From contig NZ_CP102486.1 in the NCBI RefSeq assembly GCF_026261605.1, positions 1,674,001-1,738,000 on the forward strand: a stretch of DNA of 64,000 nucleotides, read 5' to 3'. Made by a program: the position numbers and the translations under genes. This DNA is from Dechloromonas sp. A34 (GTDB taxonomy: Bacteria; Pseudomonadota; Gammaproteobacteria; Burkholderiales; Rhodocyclaceae). Numbering within the stretch: the first letter of the stretch is position 1; every line of letters starts with the position of its first letter. Under the pieces are notes generated by a model. The model made no database searches and was not told the origin of the DNA. It saw only the letters and a program-made list of their open reading frames with translations. Shown here one piece after another: positions 25,632 to 36,288 of the stretch.

Positions 25632-26929
25632 CAGGCACTTCCTTCGTAAATGATTTTCCACTTGCCATCTTCACGCAGCCAGTACTGGCGCTTCTTCATC
25701 TGATTGTTCAGATTGTTGCTGCGGTAGTCCTGGTCGAAGGTGACGACGACGATTTCTTCCTTGCCGGGATTGCGGAATACGGACAGGTTGTCGAGCTTGA
25801 CCTTGATCCATTCCTTGCTGGCGTTGAGTTGTTTCTTCTGGGTCGCGAACGCTTCGTAATCCTGGTCGCTGGACTTGAAGCGCTTCGAGTAATGCTTCAG
25901 GTAGCGCTCGGCGTTCCGGCTTTCCCAGTCGGTGCGCCAGGTGTCGATCGCGTGGTTCAGTTCGTCACGCTCCTTGACCCAGTCGTCAAGCGACAGCCAT
26001 TCGACGGAGTTGCTGATGATCACGGGAGTCAGGCCGACCTGCAGGTTCTTGGCGACGGCGTCGAGATCCTGGTTGGTCAGCACGACGCAGCCATCCGAGG
26101 CGTTCGGTGGTCGGGCGAAGGTGTCCGACGGCGTGCCGTGCAGCCAGATGCCGCTACCACCGCGCCCTTGCTGGCGGTCCCATTCGTTCGGGTAGTTGAT
26201 CGGGAAGGCGCCGCTGCCGTAGAGGTCGGTCAGCTTCTGGCGGGGCAGGTTGGCGGTCACGTGATAGACGCCGACCGGAGTTTTCTTGTCGCCTTCGACC
26301 AGCTTTTCGGCACCCAGCTTGCCGTGGGTGATGTAGTAGTCGGCAACGAAGCGCGGCCGGCCGCCATGAGACTTGTCGTTTTCATAGACATAGAGGCGCG
26401 AGCGCTTGGTGTCGACGACGATGGCGAAGCGCTGGTCGGGCTGCATCTGCAGCAGGTAGCGCGGCACGAAGCTGGCTTCCGGCTTTTCGCGGTAGCCCTT
26501 GAGGCGGACGATAGCCTCCGCCCTCAGGTCGGCGACCTTGTCTGCCGGTGCGTCGCTGAGCGCCCCGAAAGTCTGGATCGGATGGGCGCGGGCGAGCAGC
26601 AGGTCGCCCTTGATCAGGTTGGCCAAGCGGTAATTCGGGTGTTGGCGAAGCAAGTTCTCAGTCAGTTGCAGCGCATTGTGCAGTCGATTTTCTTCAATTT
26701 CCTTGAAGATCCCGGCTAGTTGGGCTTCCGGACCAGAATCCGAAGTCGTTGCCGGGAGCAGGCCATTGGCCTTGGTCGAGATTTCGGCCGGCAGCGAAAG
26801 CGTCGATGACAAGGTCAGCGACGGGTGCGGTGAGATATCTTCCGGCTTCGAGGACTGCCACTGATAGACCAGAAAGCCGCCGACCAGGCAGCTCGCCAGT
26901 CCGAGAATGAGGTACTTGCGGCTTGCCAT
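25631..26929 (-). CDS. L,D-transpeptidase (YkuD) with C-terminal NTF2-like domain
   Basis: 432-residue membrane-anchored protein: N-terminal hydrophobic anchor at about 6-24, an alpha-helical region, a YkuD domain at about 175-310 with catalytic ASDGCVVLT (Cys) and the upstream HGTPSDTF histidine, and a C-terminal NTF2/Cds6-like domain of about 110 residues ending KWKIIYEG. The YkuD enzyme forms 3-3 cross-links in peptidoglycan or attaches protein to it. The start ATG 26929 overlaps the stop of the upstream TPR gene, and its own end overlaps ppiA. Confidence 0.9.
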   Translation of the reverse strand: MASRKYLILGLASCLVGGFLVYQWQSSKPEDISPHPSLTLSSTLSLPAEISTKANGLLPATTSDSGPEAQLAGIFKEIEENRLHNALQLTENLLRQHPNYRLANLIKGDLLLARAHPIQTFGALSDAPADKVADLRAEAIVRLKGYREKPEASFVPRYLLQMQPDQRFAIVVDTKRSRLYVYENDKSHGGRPRFVADYYITHGKLGAEKLVEGDKKTPVGVYHVTANLPRQKLTDLYGSGAFPINYPNEWDRQQGRGGSGIWLHGTPSDTFARPPNASDGCVVLTNQDLDAVAKNLQVGLTPVIISNSVEWLSLDDWVKERDELNHAIDTWRTDWESRNAERYLKHYSKRFKSSDQDYEAFATQKKQLNASKEWIKVKLDNLSVFRNPGKEEIVVVTFDQDYRSNNLNNQMKKRQYWLREDGKWKIIYEGSA

Positions 26930-28011
26930 CAGCGCGCGTTTTCTTCCTTGATAAGCCATTTGTTATTGGAGCGGACCAGAACCAGCGTCTTGAGCGTCGA
27001 ACTGCTCAGACCGGGCGCCGTGTAGTGTTGGCGGAACTTAGCCGTGGCCTTGTCGCCATTGATCGCAATCTGGGGCTCGTCAACGGTCACCGAAATCTTG
27101 CCCGCCTTGCCGGCGATGCGGTCTTCGCGCTCGGTTTCCCAGGCCTTGCGGCTGATGCCCTTGGGGGTGTTGAAATCGGAGGCATAGGCGGCCAGGTAGG
27201 CCTTCATGTCCTTGCGCGACCAGGCGCTGGCCCAGGCCGAGATGGCCTTGGCGACGTCGTCGCTGGCGCCATCCGCTTTGGCGGGCGCAGGCGTTGGTGC
27301 TGCGGCCGGCGTCGGCTTGGCTTCGGCGATCTTGGCCGGGGCGGTCGAGGCGGCGCCCGGCGTCGAGGTGACGACGCTGGCAGTCGGGGCGACGACCGGT
27401 TTGACGGTGGCGGCCGGGGCGGCGGCGACCGGAGCGGGTGCCGGTGGGGGCGGCTTGACGTTACCCTTGCCGGAAGTGGTGATCAGATCGCGAATCAGGG
27501 CCAGCTTGTTCTGGGTGGCGGCGTTGGAATTGTCCAGTTGCAGCGCCTTGTCGTAGGCCTGGCTGGCCAGCTTGGCATAGACGTCACCGAGGTTTTCGTA
27601 GGCGATGGCGTAGGAGGGATGAGTCCTTATGGCCATTTCGAGCGCCGTGCGCGCCTTGTCGTATTGTTTCTGCTGGGCGTAGAGCACGGCCAGGTTGTTA
27701 TAGGGCTCGGGCAGCTCCGGGTAGTCTTCGGAGAGCTTGGTGAAGACGGCGATGGCCTCGGCCGGCTTGTTCATTTCGGTGAAAATCAGACCCTTCAGGA
27801 AGCGGCCCTGGGCATCCTTGGGGCGGCTGCTCAGGTAGGCATCTACCTTTTCCAGCGCCTGCGGGTACTGGCCCTGCTTGATCAGGCGCTGGACTTCCGG
27901 CAGGTTGTCGGCAAACGCTGGCACGGCGAAGCCGATGGCCAGGCCGATAGCCAGTGCACGCAGCGTCTTGAGCTGCTGAAAACGGGGCTGGGACAGGGAT
28001 TTGATGGTCAT
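26929..28011 (-). CDS. periplasmic TPR protein with C-terminal NTF2-like domain
   Basis: 360 residues from ATG 28011: signal peptide (about 1-35, ending PAFA), three TPR-type repeats at about 40-165 (for example [21 protein letters not shown]), a long Pro/Ala-rich linker, and a C-terminal domain of about 105 residues ([20 protein letters not shown]...) that resembles the C-terminal domain of the following L,D-transpeptidase. Both probably work together in cell-wall remodelling. A further in-frame ATG at 28041 would add ten residues before the signal; it is less likely. Confidence 0.82.
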   Translation of the reverse strand: MTIKSLSQPRFQQLKTLRALAIGLAIGFAVPAFADNLPEVQRLIKQGQYPQALEKVDAYLSSRPKDAQGRFLKGLIFTEMNKPAEAIAVFTKLSEDYPELPEPYNNLAVLYAQQKQYDKARTALEMAIRTHPSYAIAYENLGDVYAKLASQAYDKALQLDNSNAATQNKLALIRDLITTSGKGNVKPPPPAPAPVAAAPAATVKPVVAPTASVVTSTPGAASTAPAKIAEAKPTPAAAPTPAPAKADGASDDVAKAISAWASAWSRKDMKAYLAAYASDFNTPKGISRKAWETEREDRIAGKAGKISVTVDEPQIAINGDKATAKFRQHYTAPGLSSSTLKTLVLVRSNNKWLIKEENAR

Positions 28012-28116
28012 CGCTATGCTATAATTTTCGAGGTTGTACAATCCTTCGATTCTACCAAAAACGCCGGTGATTCCATAGGTTTAAGCGTTCCGGCGACGCC
28101 ACGGATTCATTCCCGC

Positions 28117-29490
28117 ATGCTCAAAATCTACAATTCCCTGAAGCGCGAAAAGCAGGTTTTCGCCCCGATCGAAGCCAACAAGGTTCGCATGTATGTCTGC
28201 GGGATGACGGTGTACGACTACTGCCACCTCGGTCATGCCCGGGTGATGGTCGTTTTCGACATGGTCTATCGCTGGCTGAAGGCCTCCGGGTACGACGTGA
28301 CCTATGTCCGCAACATCACCGACATCGACGATAAGATCATCCGGCGCGCCGCGGAAAATGGCGAAACGATCCAGCAACTGACCAATCGTTTCATCGCCTA
28401 CATGCACGAGGACGCCGATGCGCTGGGCGTGCTTCGCCCGGATCACGAGCCGCGGGCGACCGAATACGTGCCGGAAATGCTCGATCTGATCGGCAAGCTG
28501 GAGAGCAATGGCCTGGCCTACCACGCCGCCGACGGCGACGTGAATTACGCGGTGCGCAAGTTCGATGGCTACGGCAAGCTGTCCGGCAAGTCGCTCGACG
28601 ACCTGCGGGCCGGTGAGCGGGTCGAGGTCGATTCGGCCAAGCAGGATCCGCTCGATTTCGTGCTCTGGAAACATGCCAAGCCGGGCGAGCCGGCTTGGGA
28701 ATCGCCGTGGGGCGAGGGCCGTCCGGGCTGGCACATCGAATGTTCGGCGATGAGTTCGAAGCTGCTCGGCCAGCATTTCGACATCCATGGTGGCGGCCAG
28801 GACCTGCAGTTCCCGCACCACGAGAATGAAATCGCCCAGTCCGAAGGCGCCAACTGCTGCACCTTCGTCAATTACTGGATGCACAACGGTTTCGTCCGCG
28901 TCGACAACGAGAAGATGTCGAAGTCGCTGGGCAATTTCTTCACCATTCGCACCGTGCTCGAACAATACGACGCCGAGGTGATCCGCTTCTTCATCCTGCG
29001 GGCCCATTACCGCAGCGCGCTGAACTACTCGGATGCCCACCTCGACGATGCCAAGCGCAGCCTCGATGGTCTTTATTTCGCGCTGCGCGATGTGCCGCCG
29101 GCCAAGATCGCTATCGACTGGAACAATGATTTCGCCGCCCGTTTCGCAGCCGCGCTGAATGAGGATTTCGATTCGCATGGTGCGATTGCCGTGCTCTTCG
29201 AACTGGCCGGCGAAGTGAACCGCCAGCGTAGTGCCGAACTGTCTGGTCTGCTCAAGGCGCTGGGCGGCGTGATCGGCTTGCTCGAACGCGAACCGATGGC
29301 CTACCTGCGCGCCAATGCGGGAAATGGCGGGGGGCTGGACGAGGCGGTCATCGAGCAGTTGATCGCTGACCGTGCCGCAGCCAAGAAAGCCAGAAATTTT
29401 GCCGAGGCCGATCGCATTCGCGACGAACTGAAGGCCGGCGGCATCGTGCTCGACGACAGTGCCCAGGGAACTAGCTGGCGTCGGGCCTGA
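28117..29490 (+). CDS. cysS: cysteine--tRNA ligase
   Basis: 457-residue class I aminoacyl-tRNA synthetase charging tRNA-Cys. Zinc-site Cys in [16 protein letters not shown] next to the HIGH-type motif (HLGH), KMSKSLGNF near residue 266, and the zinc/Cys segment ECSAMS. Length is normal. ATG 28117 begins MLKIYNSL, the usual start; the open frame runs far upstream antisense to the TPR gene but has no matching sequence. A TATAAT at 28020-28025 could be its -10 box, without a good -35. Confidence 0.96.
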   Translation: MLKIYNSLKREKQVFAPIEANKVRMYVCGMTVYDYCHLGHARVMVVFDMVYRWLKASGYDVTYVRNITDIDDKIIRRAAENGETIQQLTNRFIAYMHEDADALGVLRPDHEPRATEYVPEMLDLIGKLESNGLAYHAADGDVNYAVRKFDGYGKLSGKSLDDLRAGERVEVDSAKQDPLDFVLWKHAKPGEPAWESPWGEGRPGWHIECSAMSSKLLGQHFDIHGGGQDLQFPHHENEIAQSEGANCCTFVNYWMHNGFVRVDNEKMSKSLGNFFTIRTVLEQYDAEVIRFFILRAHYRSALNYSDAHLDDAKRSLDGLYFALRDVPPAKIAIDWNNDFAARFAAALNEDFDSHGAIAVLFELAGEVNRQRSAELSGLLKALGGVIGLLEREPMAYLRANAGNGGGLDEAVIEQLIADRAAAKKARNFAEADRIRDELKAGGIVLDDSAQGTSWRRA

Positions 29491-29508
29491 TTCCTGATGA
29501 CCAAAATG

Positions 29509-29535
29509 AAAACGGCCCGCGCAGGGCCGTTTTTT
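29509..29535. terminator. bidirectional terminator between cysS and the convergent binding-protein gene
   Basis: Stem of ten base pairs (29509-29518 with 29524-29533, core CGGCCC/GGGCCG) with flanking A and T runs on each side, placed between convergent genes. It should stop transcription in both directions. Confidence 0.88.
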
Positions 29536-29551
29536 CATGGGACGCCGGGGT

Positions 29552-30697
29552 TTAGCGTAGTACCTTGCCGCCCGGACCAATGACGGTTAGTTCGACGAAA
29601 CGCGAGCCGACTCGGCTGGCTGGCGTGTAGTTGACGCGGTAGCCACCGAAGTCGACGCCGCCCATGCTTTCCAGGGCGCTGACCAGCTTGTCGCGGCTGA
29701 GATCCTTGCCGGCGCGCTTCAGGCCTTCGACCATGGTCCGGGCCATCAGGTAGGCTTCCATGCCGTAGTACGAGTAGCTGCCCGGCTTGGCGACCAGCTT
29801 CTGGTATTCGCGGACGGCCGGTGCCGAATCGTTCCAGGGATAAGGTGCGACTTGGGAAATACCGATGCCGCGCGCTTCGGGGCCGAGTTCCTGGACCAAT
29901 TGCTCGGTGCCGACCGGCGACAGGGTCATGAACATCGGGTTCTGTCCGGATTTCTTCATGGCCTTGACGAAGGCGGCGGTCGGCTTGTACAGCGTGACCA
30001 TGATCACCGCCTGCGGATTGGCCTTGGCGATCGGTTCCAGCGCTTTGCTGACATCGACGGAGTTGCGTTCGACGGTGCCGACCGCCGATGGTGCTAGGTT
30101 GTGCTTCTTCAGGGCCGTCGTGATGCCTTCCAGACCCGATTTTCCGAAGCCGTCATTTTGGTAAAACACGGCAATGCTTTTCAGGCCGAGCGAGACCAGT
30201 TGATTGACGATGGTGTCCGTTTCGTCGGCGTAGCTGGCGCGGACATTGAACATGTAGCGCGAATTCGGGTTGCCGGAGATTGGCTCACGCAACGTCGCGG
30301 CGCCAGAGATGGTGCCGACCAGTGGCACCTTGGCTGGGCCGAAGACGGTATTCATGGCTTCGGTCGTCGGGCTCGAGCCGTAGTAGGAGAGGAGCGCGAA
30401 GGCGTTTTTCTCCTTGAGCAGGGTCTTGGTGTTGGCCACCGTGCGCTCGGTTTCGTAACCGTCATCGAGGGCGACCAATTCGAGTTTGCGGCCGTTGACC
30501 CCGCCGTTCTTGTTCAGCTGCTCGAAATAGTTCTGGATCGTCTGGCGCATGTCCAGGCCATAAGCGGCATTCGGGCCGGAGAAAGGGGCTGACATGCCAA
30601 TGGTGATCGAAGTATCGGTGACGCCGGGATCAGCCGCACAATTGAGTGCTGAAAAGGCAAGTGTTCCGATTGCGGCGAGCCGCTTCAGGCGTTGCAT
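29552..30697 (-). CDS. branched-chain amino acid-type ABC transporter substrate-binding protein
   Basis: 381-residue periplasmic binding protein of type I fold (LivJ/LivK family). Signal peptide at about 1-22 (ends LNCAA). ITIGMSAPFSGPNAAYG begins the mature domain and GSSPTTEAMNTVFGPAKVP follows, as in amide/urea and branched-chain binding proteins. ATG 30697 is preceded by GGGGAG. No permease or ATPase gene is next to it, so it is an orphan binding protein here; the ligand cannot be told. Confidence 0.88.
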   Translation of the reverse strand: MQRLKRLAAIGTLAFSALNCAADPGVTDTSITIGMSAPFSGPNAAYGLDMRQTIQNYFEQLNKNGGVNGRKLELVALDDGYETERTVANTKTLLKEKNAFALLSYYGSSPTTEAMNTVFGPAKVPLVGTISGAATLREPISGNPNSRYMFNVRASYADETDTIVNQLVSLGLKSIAVFYQNDGFGKSGLEGITTALKKHNLAPSAVGTVERNSVDVSKALEPIAKANPQAVIMVTLYKPTAAFVKAMKKSGQNPMFMTLSPVGTEQLVQELGPEARGIGISQVAPYPWNDSAPAVREYQKLVAKPGSYSYYGMEAYLMARTMVEGLKRAGKDLSRDKLVSALESMGGVDFGGYRVNYTPASRVGSRFVELTVIGPGGKVLR

Positions 30698-30823
30698 TGG
30701 TAGTCTCCCCAATCATGATTATTCGATGATTCTAGCAGTCGAATGAAGCTTGGGGGCGGCTTGATCATACTTTAGTGATAGATCGTTAGGGGCCTGTCAG
30801 CGGGGGGGGCTGCCGAAATAAAA

Positions 30824-30863
30824 CAATCCCGGTCAGGCAATGACTATTGCCTGACCGGGATTG
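30824..30863 (-). terminator. terminator downstream of dnaJ (minus strand)
   Basis: Perfect 17-base inverted repeat (30824-30840 and 30847-30863) with a six-base loop; on the minus strand it is followed by TTTTATTT. It ends the grpE-dnaK-dnaJ transcript, about 85 bases after dnaJ. The 250-base gap between the binding-protein gene and dnaJ holds this element, a run of eight G at about 30802-30809 and no visible gene. Confidence 0.85.
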
Positions 30864-30947
30864 CCGGGATGGAATCGATGGCCGGGTTCAGGCAATCGAT
30901 TCGCCAAGGATTAATTCACTTTGTTGCTTTAAGCGGAGGTGTCTGCC

Positions 30948-32084
30948 TCACTCGCCGAAGAAATCCTTGACCTTGTCCATCCACGACTTGGCGCGGGGAT
31001 TGTGTTTCGCGCCACTGTCGCGGCTGGATTCCTCCAGTTCGCGCAGCAATTCCTTCTGGCGGTCGGTCAGGTTGATCGGCGTCTCCACCACAACATGGCA
31101 CATCAGGTCGCCATGGGTGTGGCTACGGACGCCCTTGATACCCTTGCCACGCAGGCGGAAAACCCGTCCCGACTGAGTTTCGCCGGGGATCTTGATGCCG
31201 GCGGCACCATCCAGCGTCGGAATCTCGATTTCGCCACCGAGGGCGGCCGTGGTGAAGGAAATCGGCATTTCGCAATGCAGGTCGTTGTGGTCGCGGGTGA
31301 ATACCGCATGCGGCTTGAGGTGAATCTGGACGTAGAGGTCGCCCGGCGGGCCACCATTGACGCCATGTTCGCCTTCGCCGGCCAGCCGGATGCGATCGCC
31401 CTCGTCGACCCCAGCCGGAATCTTCACCGCCAGCGTCTTGTGTTGCTTGATGCGCCCCGCACCGCCGCAGCTCTTGCAGGGATCGGCAATGAAGCGACCG
31501 GTGCCGTGACACTTGTGGCAGGTCTGCTGGATCGAGAAAAAGCCCTGTTGCAGGCGGACCTGGCCGGAACCGTTACAGGTCGGGCAGGTTTTCGGCTGGG
31601 TGCCGGCCTTGGCGCCGGTGCCATGACACGGTTCGCAGACTTCCATGGTCGGAATGCGAATCTTGGTTTCCGTACCGTGAGCCGCCTGTTCGAGCGTGAT
31701 TTCCAGGTTATAGCGCAGGTCGGCGCCGCGGTAGATATTGGAGCGGCCTCCACCACCGCCGCCACCGGCGCGGCCGCCGAAGATCTCGTCGAATATGCCG
31801 CCGAAGGCGTCGGAGAACCCGCCGCCGCCAAAACCGCCACCGCCCATGCCGGACTGCGGATCGATGCCGGCGTGGCCGTACTGGTCGTAGGCAGCGCGTT
31901 TCTGGCCGTCCGACAGGATCTCGTAGGCTTCCTTGGCTTCCTTGAATTTCTCCTCGGCCGCCGGATTGTCCGGGTTGCGGTCGGGGTGGTGCTTCATGGC
32001 CAGCTTGCGATAGGCCTTCTTGATTTCGTCTTCGCTGGCGTCGCGATTGACGCCGAGAATTTCGTAAAAGTCGCGTTTTGACAT
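30948..32084 (-). CDS. dnaJ: chaperone protein DnaJ (Hsp40)
   Basis: 378-residue co-chaperone that stimulates DnaK ATPase. J-domain with HPD (KHHPDRN) at about residues 32-38, Gly/Phe-rich region ([10 protein letters not shown]), four CxxCxGxG zinc repeats ([32 protein letters not shown]) and C-terminal substrate domain. Full length. It follows dnaK with a 79-base gap that contains a stable stem-loop. Confidence 0.97.
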   Translation of the reverse strand: MSKRDFYEILGVNRDASEDEIKKAYRKLAMKHHPDRNPDNPAAEEKFKEAKEAYEILSDGQKRAAYDQYGHAGIDPQSGMGGGGFGGGGFSDAFGGIFDEIFGGRAGGGGGGGRSNIYRGADLRYNLEITLEQAAHGTETKIRIPTMEVCEPCHGTGAKAGTQPKTCPTCNGSGQVRLQQGFFSIQQTCHKCHGTGRFIADPCKSCGGAGRIKQHKTLAVKIPAGVDEGDRIRLAGEGEHGVNGGPPGDLYVQIHLKPHAVFTRDHNDLHCEMPISFTTAALGGEIEIPTLDGAAGIKIPGETQSGRVFRLRGKGIKGVRSHTHGDLMCHVVVETPINLTDRQKELLRELEESSRDSGAKHNPRAKSWMDKVKDFFGE

Positions 32085-32108
32085 GTTTCCTACCCGTCAA
32101 GTGACAAA

Positions 32109-32147
32109 GGCACCGTGCCTCCGGGGAGTTCCCGGCGGCGCGGTGCC
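32109..32147 (-). other. stem-loop in the dnaK-dnaJ gap
   Basis: Two-tier inverted repeat: outer stem of seven pairs (32109-32115 with 32141-32147, GGCACCG/CGGTGCC) and inner CCGGG...CCCGG. On the minus strand it is followed by TTTGT. It is either a partial terminator that lowers dnaJ relative to dnaK or a processing/stability element. Confidence 0.5.
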
Positions 32148-32163
32148 ATAAGGCATGGTCAGA

Positions 32164-34095
<1,932 letters not shown>

Positions 34096-34161
34096 GTTAT
34101 TTCCTTTACTGAATGCGAATGAATTTGTGATGTTCAGGAGTTGGGGGCGGCGCCCCGAATT

Positions 34162-34719
34162 TCAAGACTTCGGCTTGGCGACCATGACCAGGGCAGGGCG
34201 CAGTGTGCGCTCGGCGATCAGGTAGCCCTTCTGCAACACGGTGACGACAGTGTTGGCTTCCTGCTCCGAATCCACCATGCCGATCGCCTGATGCTTGTGC
34301 GGATCGAATTTTTCGCCGAGCGGATTGACTTCGACCAGGGCGTTCTTTTCGAAGGCGGACACCAACTGCTTCAGCGTCAGTTCGACGCCGGACTTGAAGC
34401 TGTCGACGGTTTGTTCCGGCACTGCCAGGGCTGCTTCCAGGCTGTCCTTGACGGCCAGCAGTTCGCCGGCGAATTTCTCGACCGCAAACTTGTGGGCTTT
34501 GGAAATGTCATCCTGGGCACGGCGGCGGATATTTTCGCCTTCGGCCTTGGCGCGCAGCCAGGCGTCGTAGTGTTCGGCGGCCTTCAGCTCGAGGGAGCGG
34601 AACTGTTCCTCAATGCTGGGCAGTGTGTCGGTGTGCTCTTCAGCTACTGCTTCGGCAACGGGTTCGGTGATAGCTTCGGTTCCCAGCAAAGGATCCTGGG
34701 GGGGTTCGGGGTTGGACAT
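34162..34719 (-). CDS. grpE: nucleotide exchange factor GrpE
   Basis: 185 residues. ATG 34719 ([12 protein letters not shown]) has GGAGAA nine bases upstream; longer readings would include the promoter region. Acidic N-terminus, a long coiled-coil helix ([21 protein letters not shown] across two segments) and C-terminal beta domain with [17 protein letters not shown], the GrpE signature. It promotes ADP release from DnaK. First gene of the heat-shock operon. Confidence 0.95.
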   Translation of the reverse strand: MSNPEPPQDPLLGTEAITEPVAEAVAEEHTDTLPSIEEQFRSLELKAAEHYDAWLRAKAEGENIRRRAQDDISKAHKFAVEKFAGELLAVKDSLEAALAVPEQTVDSFKSGVELTLKQLVSAFEKNALVEVNPLGEKFDPHKHQAIGMVDSEQEANTVVTVLQKGYLIAERTLRPALVMVAKPKS

Positions 34720-34751
34720 AGGCGCGTTCTCCAAAAAAACTGCTTTATTAC

Positions 34752-34777
34752 TTTGGGGGTGTTTATCCGGTTTCAAG
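34752..34777 (-). promoter_or_regulatory. sigma-32 (RpoH) heat-shock promoter for grpE-dnaK-dnaJ
   Basis: On the minus strand CTTGAAA (34777-34771) and CCCCCAAA (34759-34752) are separated by 11 bases, about 33 bases ahead of the grpE start. The known RpoH consensus in E. coli is CTTGAAA, 11-16 bases, CCCCATNT. Match is strong for the -35 and good for the -10. No CIRCE inverted repeat (TTAGCACTC-type) is seen here. Confidence 0.75.
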
Positions 34778-34866
34778 AGGCCTGGCGAAAATTCTTGGCC
34801 CTCAAAACGCATGCGGCCCCGGGCTGCTGCGTGCTACGATAATTCGATGAGTTTCTCCAGCCGTTC

Positions 34867-36240
34867 ATGATGGAAACAATTGGCAAATATCGAGTAATCC
34901 GAGAACTGGGCAAGGGGGCGACCGCCACGGTCTACCTCTGCGACGATCCGGATGCCAGCCGTCAGGTCGCCGTCAAGGTGATCCGTTTCGGGCAGGATTG
35001 CGCCGCTATGTCGCGACGCATGCGCAAGTTGTTCCAGAACGAAGGCATGGTTTCGAAGCGGCTGGATCATCCGAACATCGTGCGGGTCTATGACGCCGTG
35101 GTCGAAGATGAGTTCGCCTATCTCGCCATGGAGTACGTCGACGGGTTCGGCCTCGAGCAGCACTGCCGGATCGACAAGCTGCTGCCTATGCACCGGGTGA
35201 TCGGTATCATCTTCAAGTGCTGCATGGCGCTCGACAGCGCTTACCGGCAGGGCATCATCCACCGCGACATCAAGCCGGCCAACATCATGGTGGCGGCCAA
35301 CGACGAGGCGAAGATCGCCGATTTCGGCCTTGCCCTGAACATGAACAAGGATCTCGACCGCGACTCGACCTTCATCATGGGGGTTGGCTCGCCGGCCTAC
35401 ATGTCGCCCGAACAGATCAAGGGTTATCCGCTCAACCAGAAGACTGATCTGTATTCACTTGGTGTCGTGCTCTTTCAGCTATTGACCGGCCGCCTGCCGT
35501 TCCGGGCCGCCAACCAGGCAACGTTGGTCTACCGCATCATCAATACCGACGCCCCGGCGGTTACCGCGCTCAACCCGAATCTGCCGGAAGGGCTGAACGC
35601 CATCATCCGGCGGGCGCTGGAAAAAGATTTGTACAGTCGCTACCGGAATGGCGCCGAGTTCGCCAAAGACCTCTCGGCGGTGCGCTATCAGATCCTCGAA
35701 GAGGACGAGACGGCGCAGGATACCCGGCACTTCGAGTTGCTGCGCAAGCTCGATTTTTTTACCGAGTTCGAGAATATCGAGCTCTGGGAGGTCTTGCGGG
35801 TTGCGGTCTGGCGCGAGGTTTCGCCCAATGTCGCAGTCATTTGCGAAGGCGACCGCAACAAGTTGTTCGGGATCATCATTACCGGTTGTGTCGAGGTCTC
35901 CATCGACGGCAAGGCGCTATGTCGCCTTGGGCCCGGCGAACCGATCGGTGAGGTGGCTTTCATGCATCCGACCAGCGATCAACGTCACGCCACTGTGGTC
36001 ACGCTAGAGCCAACACTGTTCCTGGAAATCAATGCTGCCGCCCTGGCACTGTCGTCGGAGGAGTTGCTGGAGCGCATGCGCAATGTATTGTTGGCGCGGC
36101 TGATCCGCCGCCTGCGGGAGGTCAACAAGATTGCCGCGGCTCTTGGGCAGCCGGCGGTTCAGATGGCTAGCGGCTCGCTGAGCGGATATACGCGTTCCCG
36201 CCCAGGGGGCGGTCTCGACCTCGAACTGACGCCGATGTGA
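34867..36240 (+). CDS. Ser/Thr protein kinase with C-terminal cyclic-nucleotide-binding domain
   Basis: 457 residues. Kinase domain at about 7-270: Gly loop ELGKGATATVYL, VAVKVI lysine, HRDIKPANIM catalytic loop, DFGLAL, and SPAYMSPEQ. Residues about 300-430 form a cNMP-binding-type beta barrel (FGIIITGCVEVSIDGKAL, GPGEPIGEVAFMHP, RHATVVTLEPTLFLEI). No transmembrane part, unlike PASTA-type kinases. Two adjacent ATG codons (34867, 34870) could start it. Predicted: cytoplasmic kinase regulated by a nucleotide or by the barrel as an autoinhibitory module; substrate unknown. A terminator follows at once. Confidence 0.9.
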   Translation: MMETIGKYRVIRELGKGATATVYLCDDPDASRQVAVKVIRFGQDCAAMSRRMRKLFQNEGMVSKRLDHPNIVRVYDAVVEDEFAYLAMEYVDGFGLEQHCRIDKLLPMHRVIGIIFKCCMALDSAYRQGIIHRDIKPANIMVAANDEAKIADFGLALNMNKDLDRDSTFIMGVGSPAYMSPEQIKGYPLNQKTDLYSLGVVLFQLLTGRLPFRAANQATLVYRIINTDAPAVTALNPNLPEGLNAIIRRALEKDLYSRYRNGAEFAKDLSAVRYQILEEDETAQDTRHFELLRKLDFFTEFENIELWEVLRVAVWREVSPNVAVICEGDRNKLFGIIITGCVEVSIDGKALCRLGPGEPIGEVAFMHPTSDQRHATVVTLEPTLFLEINAAALALSSEELLERMRNVLLARLIRRLREVNKIAAALGQPAVQMASGSLSGYTRSRPGGGLDLELTPM

Positions 36241-36265
36241 AAACCGCCTCGTTCAGAGGCGGTTT
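36241..36265. terminator. bidirectional terminator between the kinase and chemoreceptor genes
   Basis: Ten-base-pair stem (36241-36250 with 36256-36265, AAACCGCCTC/GAGGCGGTTT), loop GTTCA, with T-rich sequence on the plus side and A residues on the other. Lies between convergent genes. Confidence 0.87.
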
Positions 36266-36288
36266 TGGTTTTGCCGTCAGCGATCCAG

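Noticed and set aside
26923..28116. Long N-terminal extension of cysS
   Set aside because: The region is antisense to the TPR gene, and CysS has its normal start at 28117.
30802..30809. Run of eight G as a phase-variation tract
   Set aside because: It lies between genes, with no promoter or reading frame that a length change would switch.
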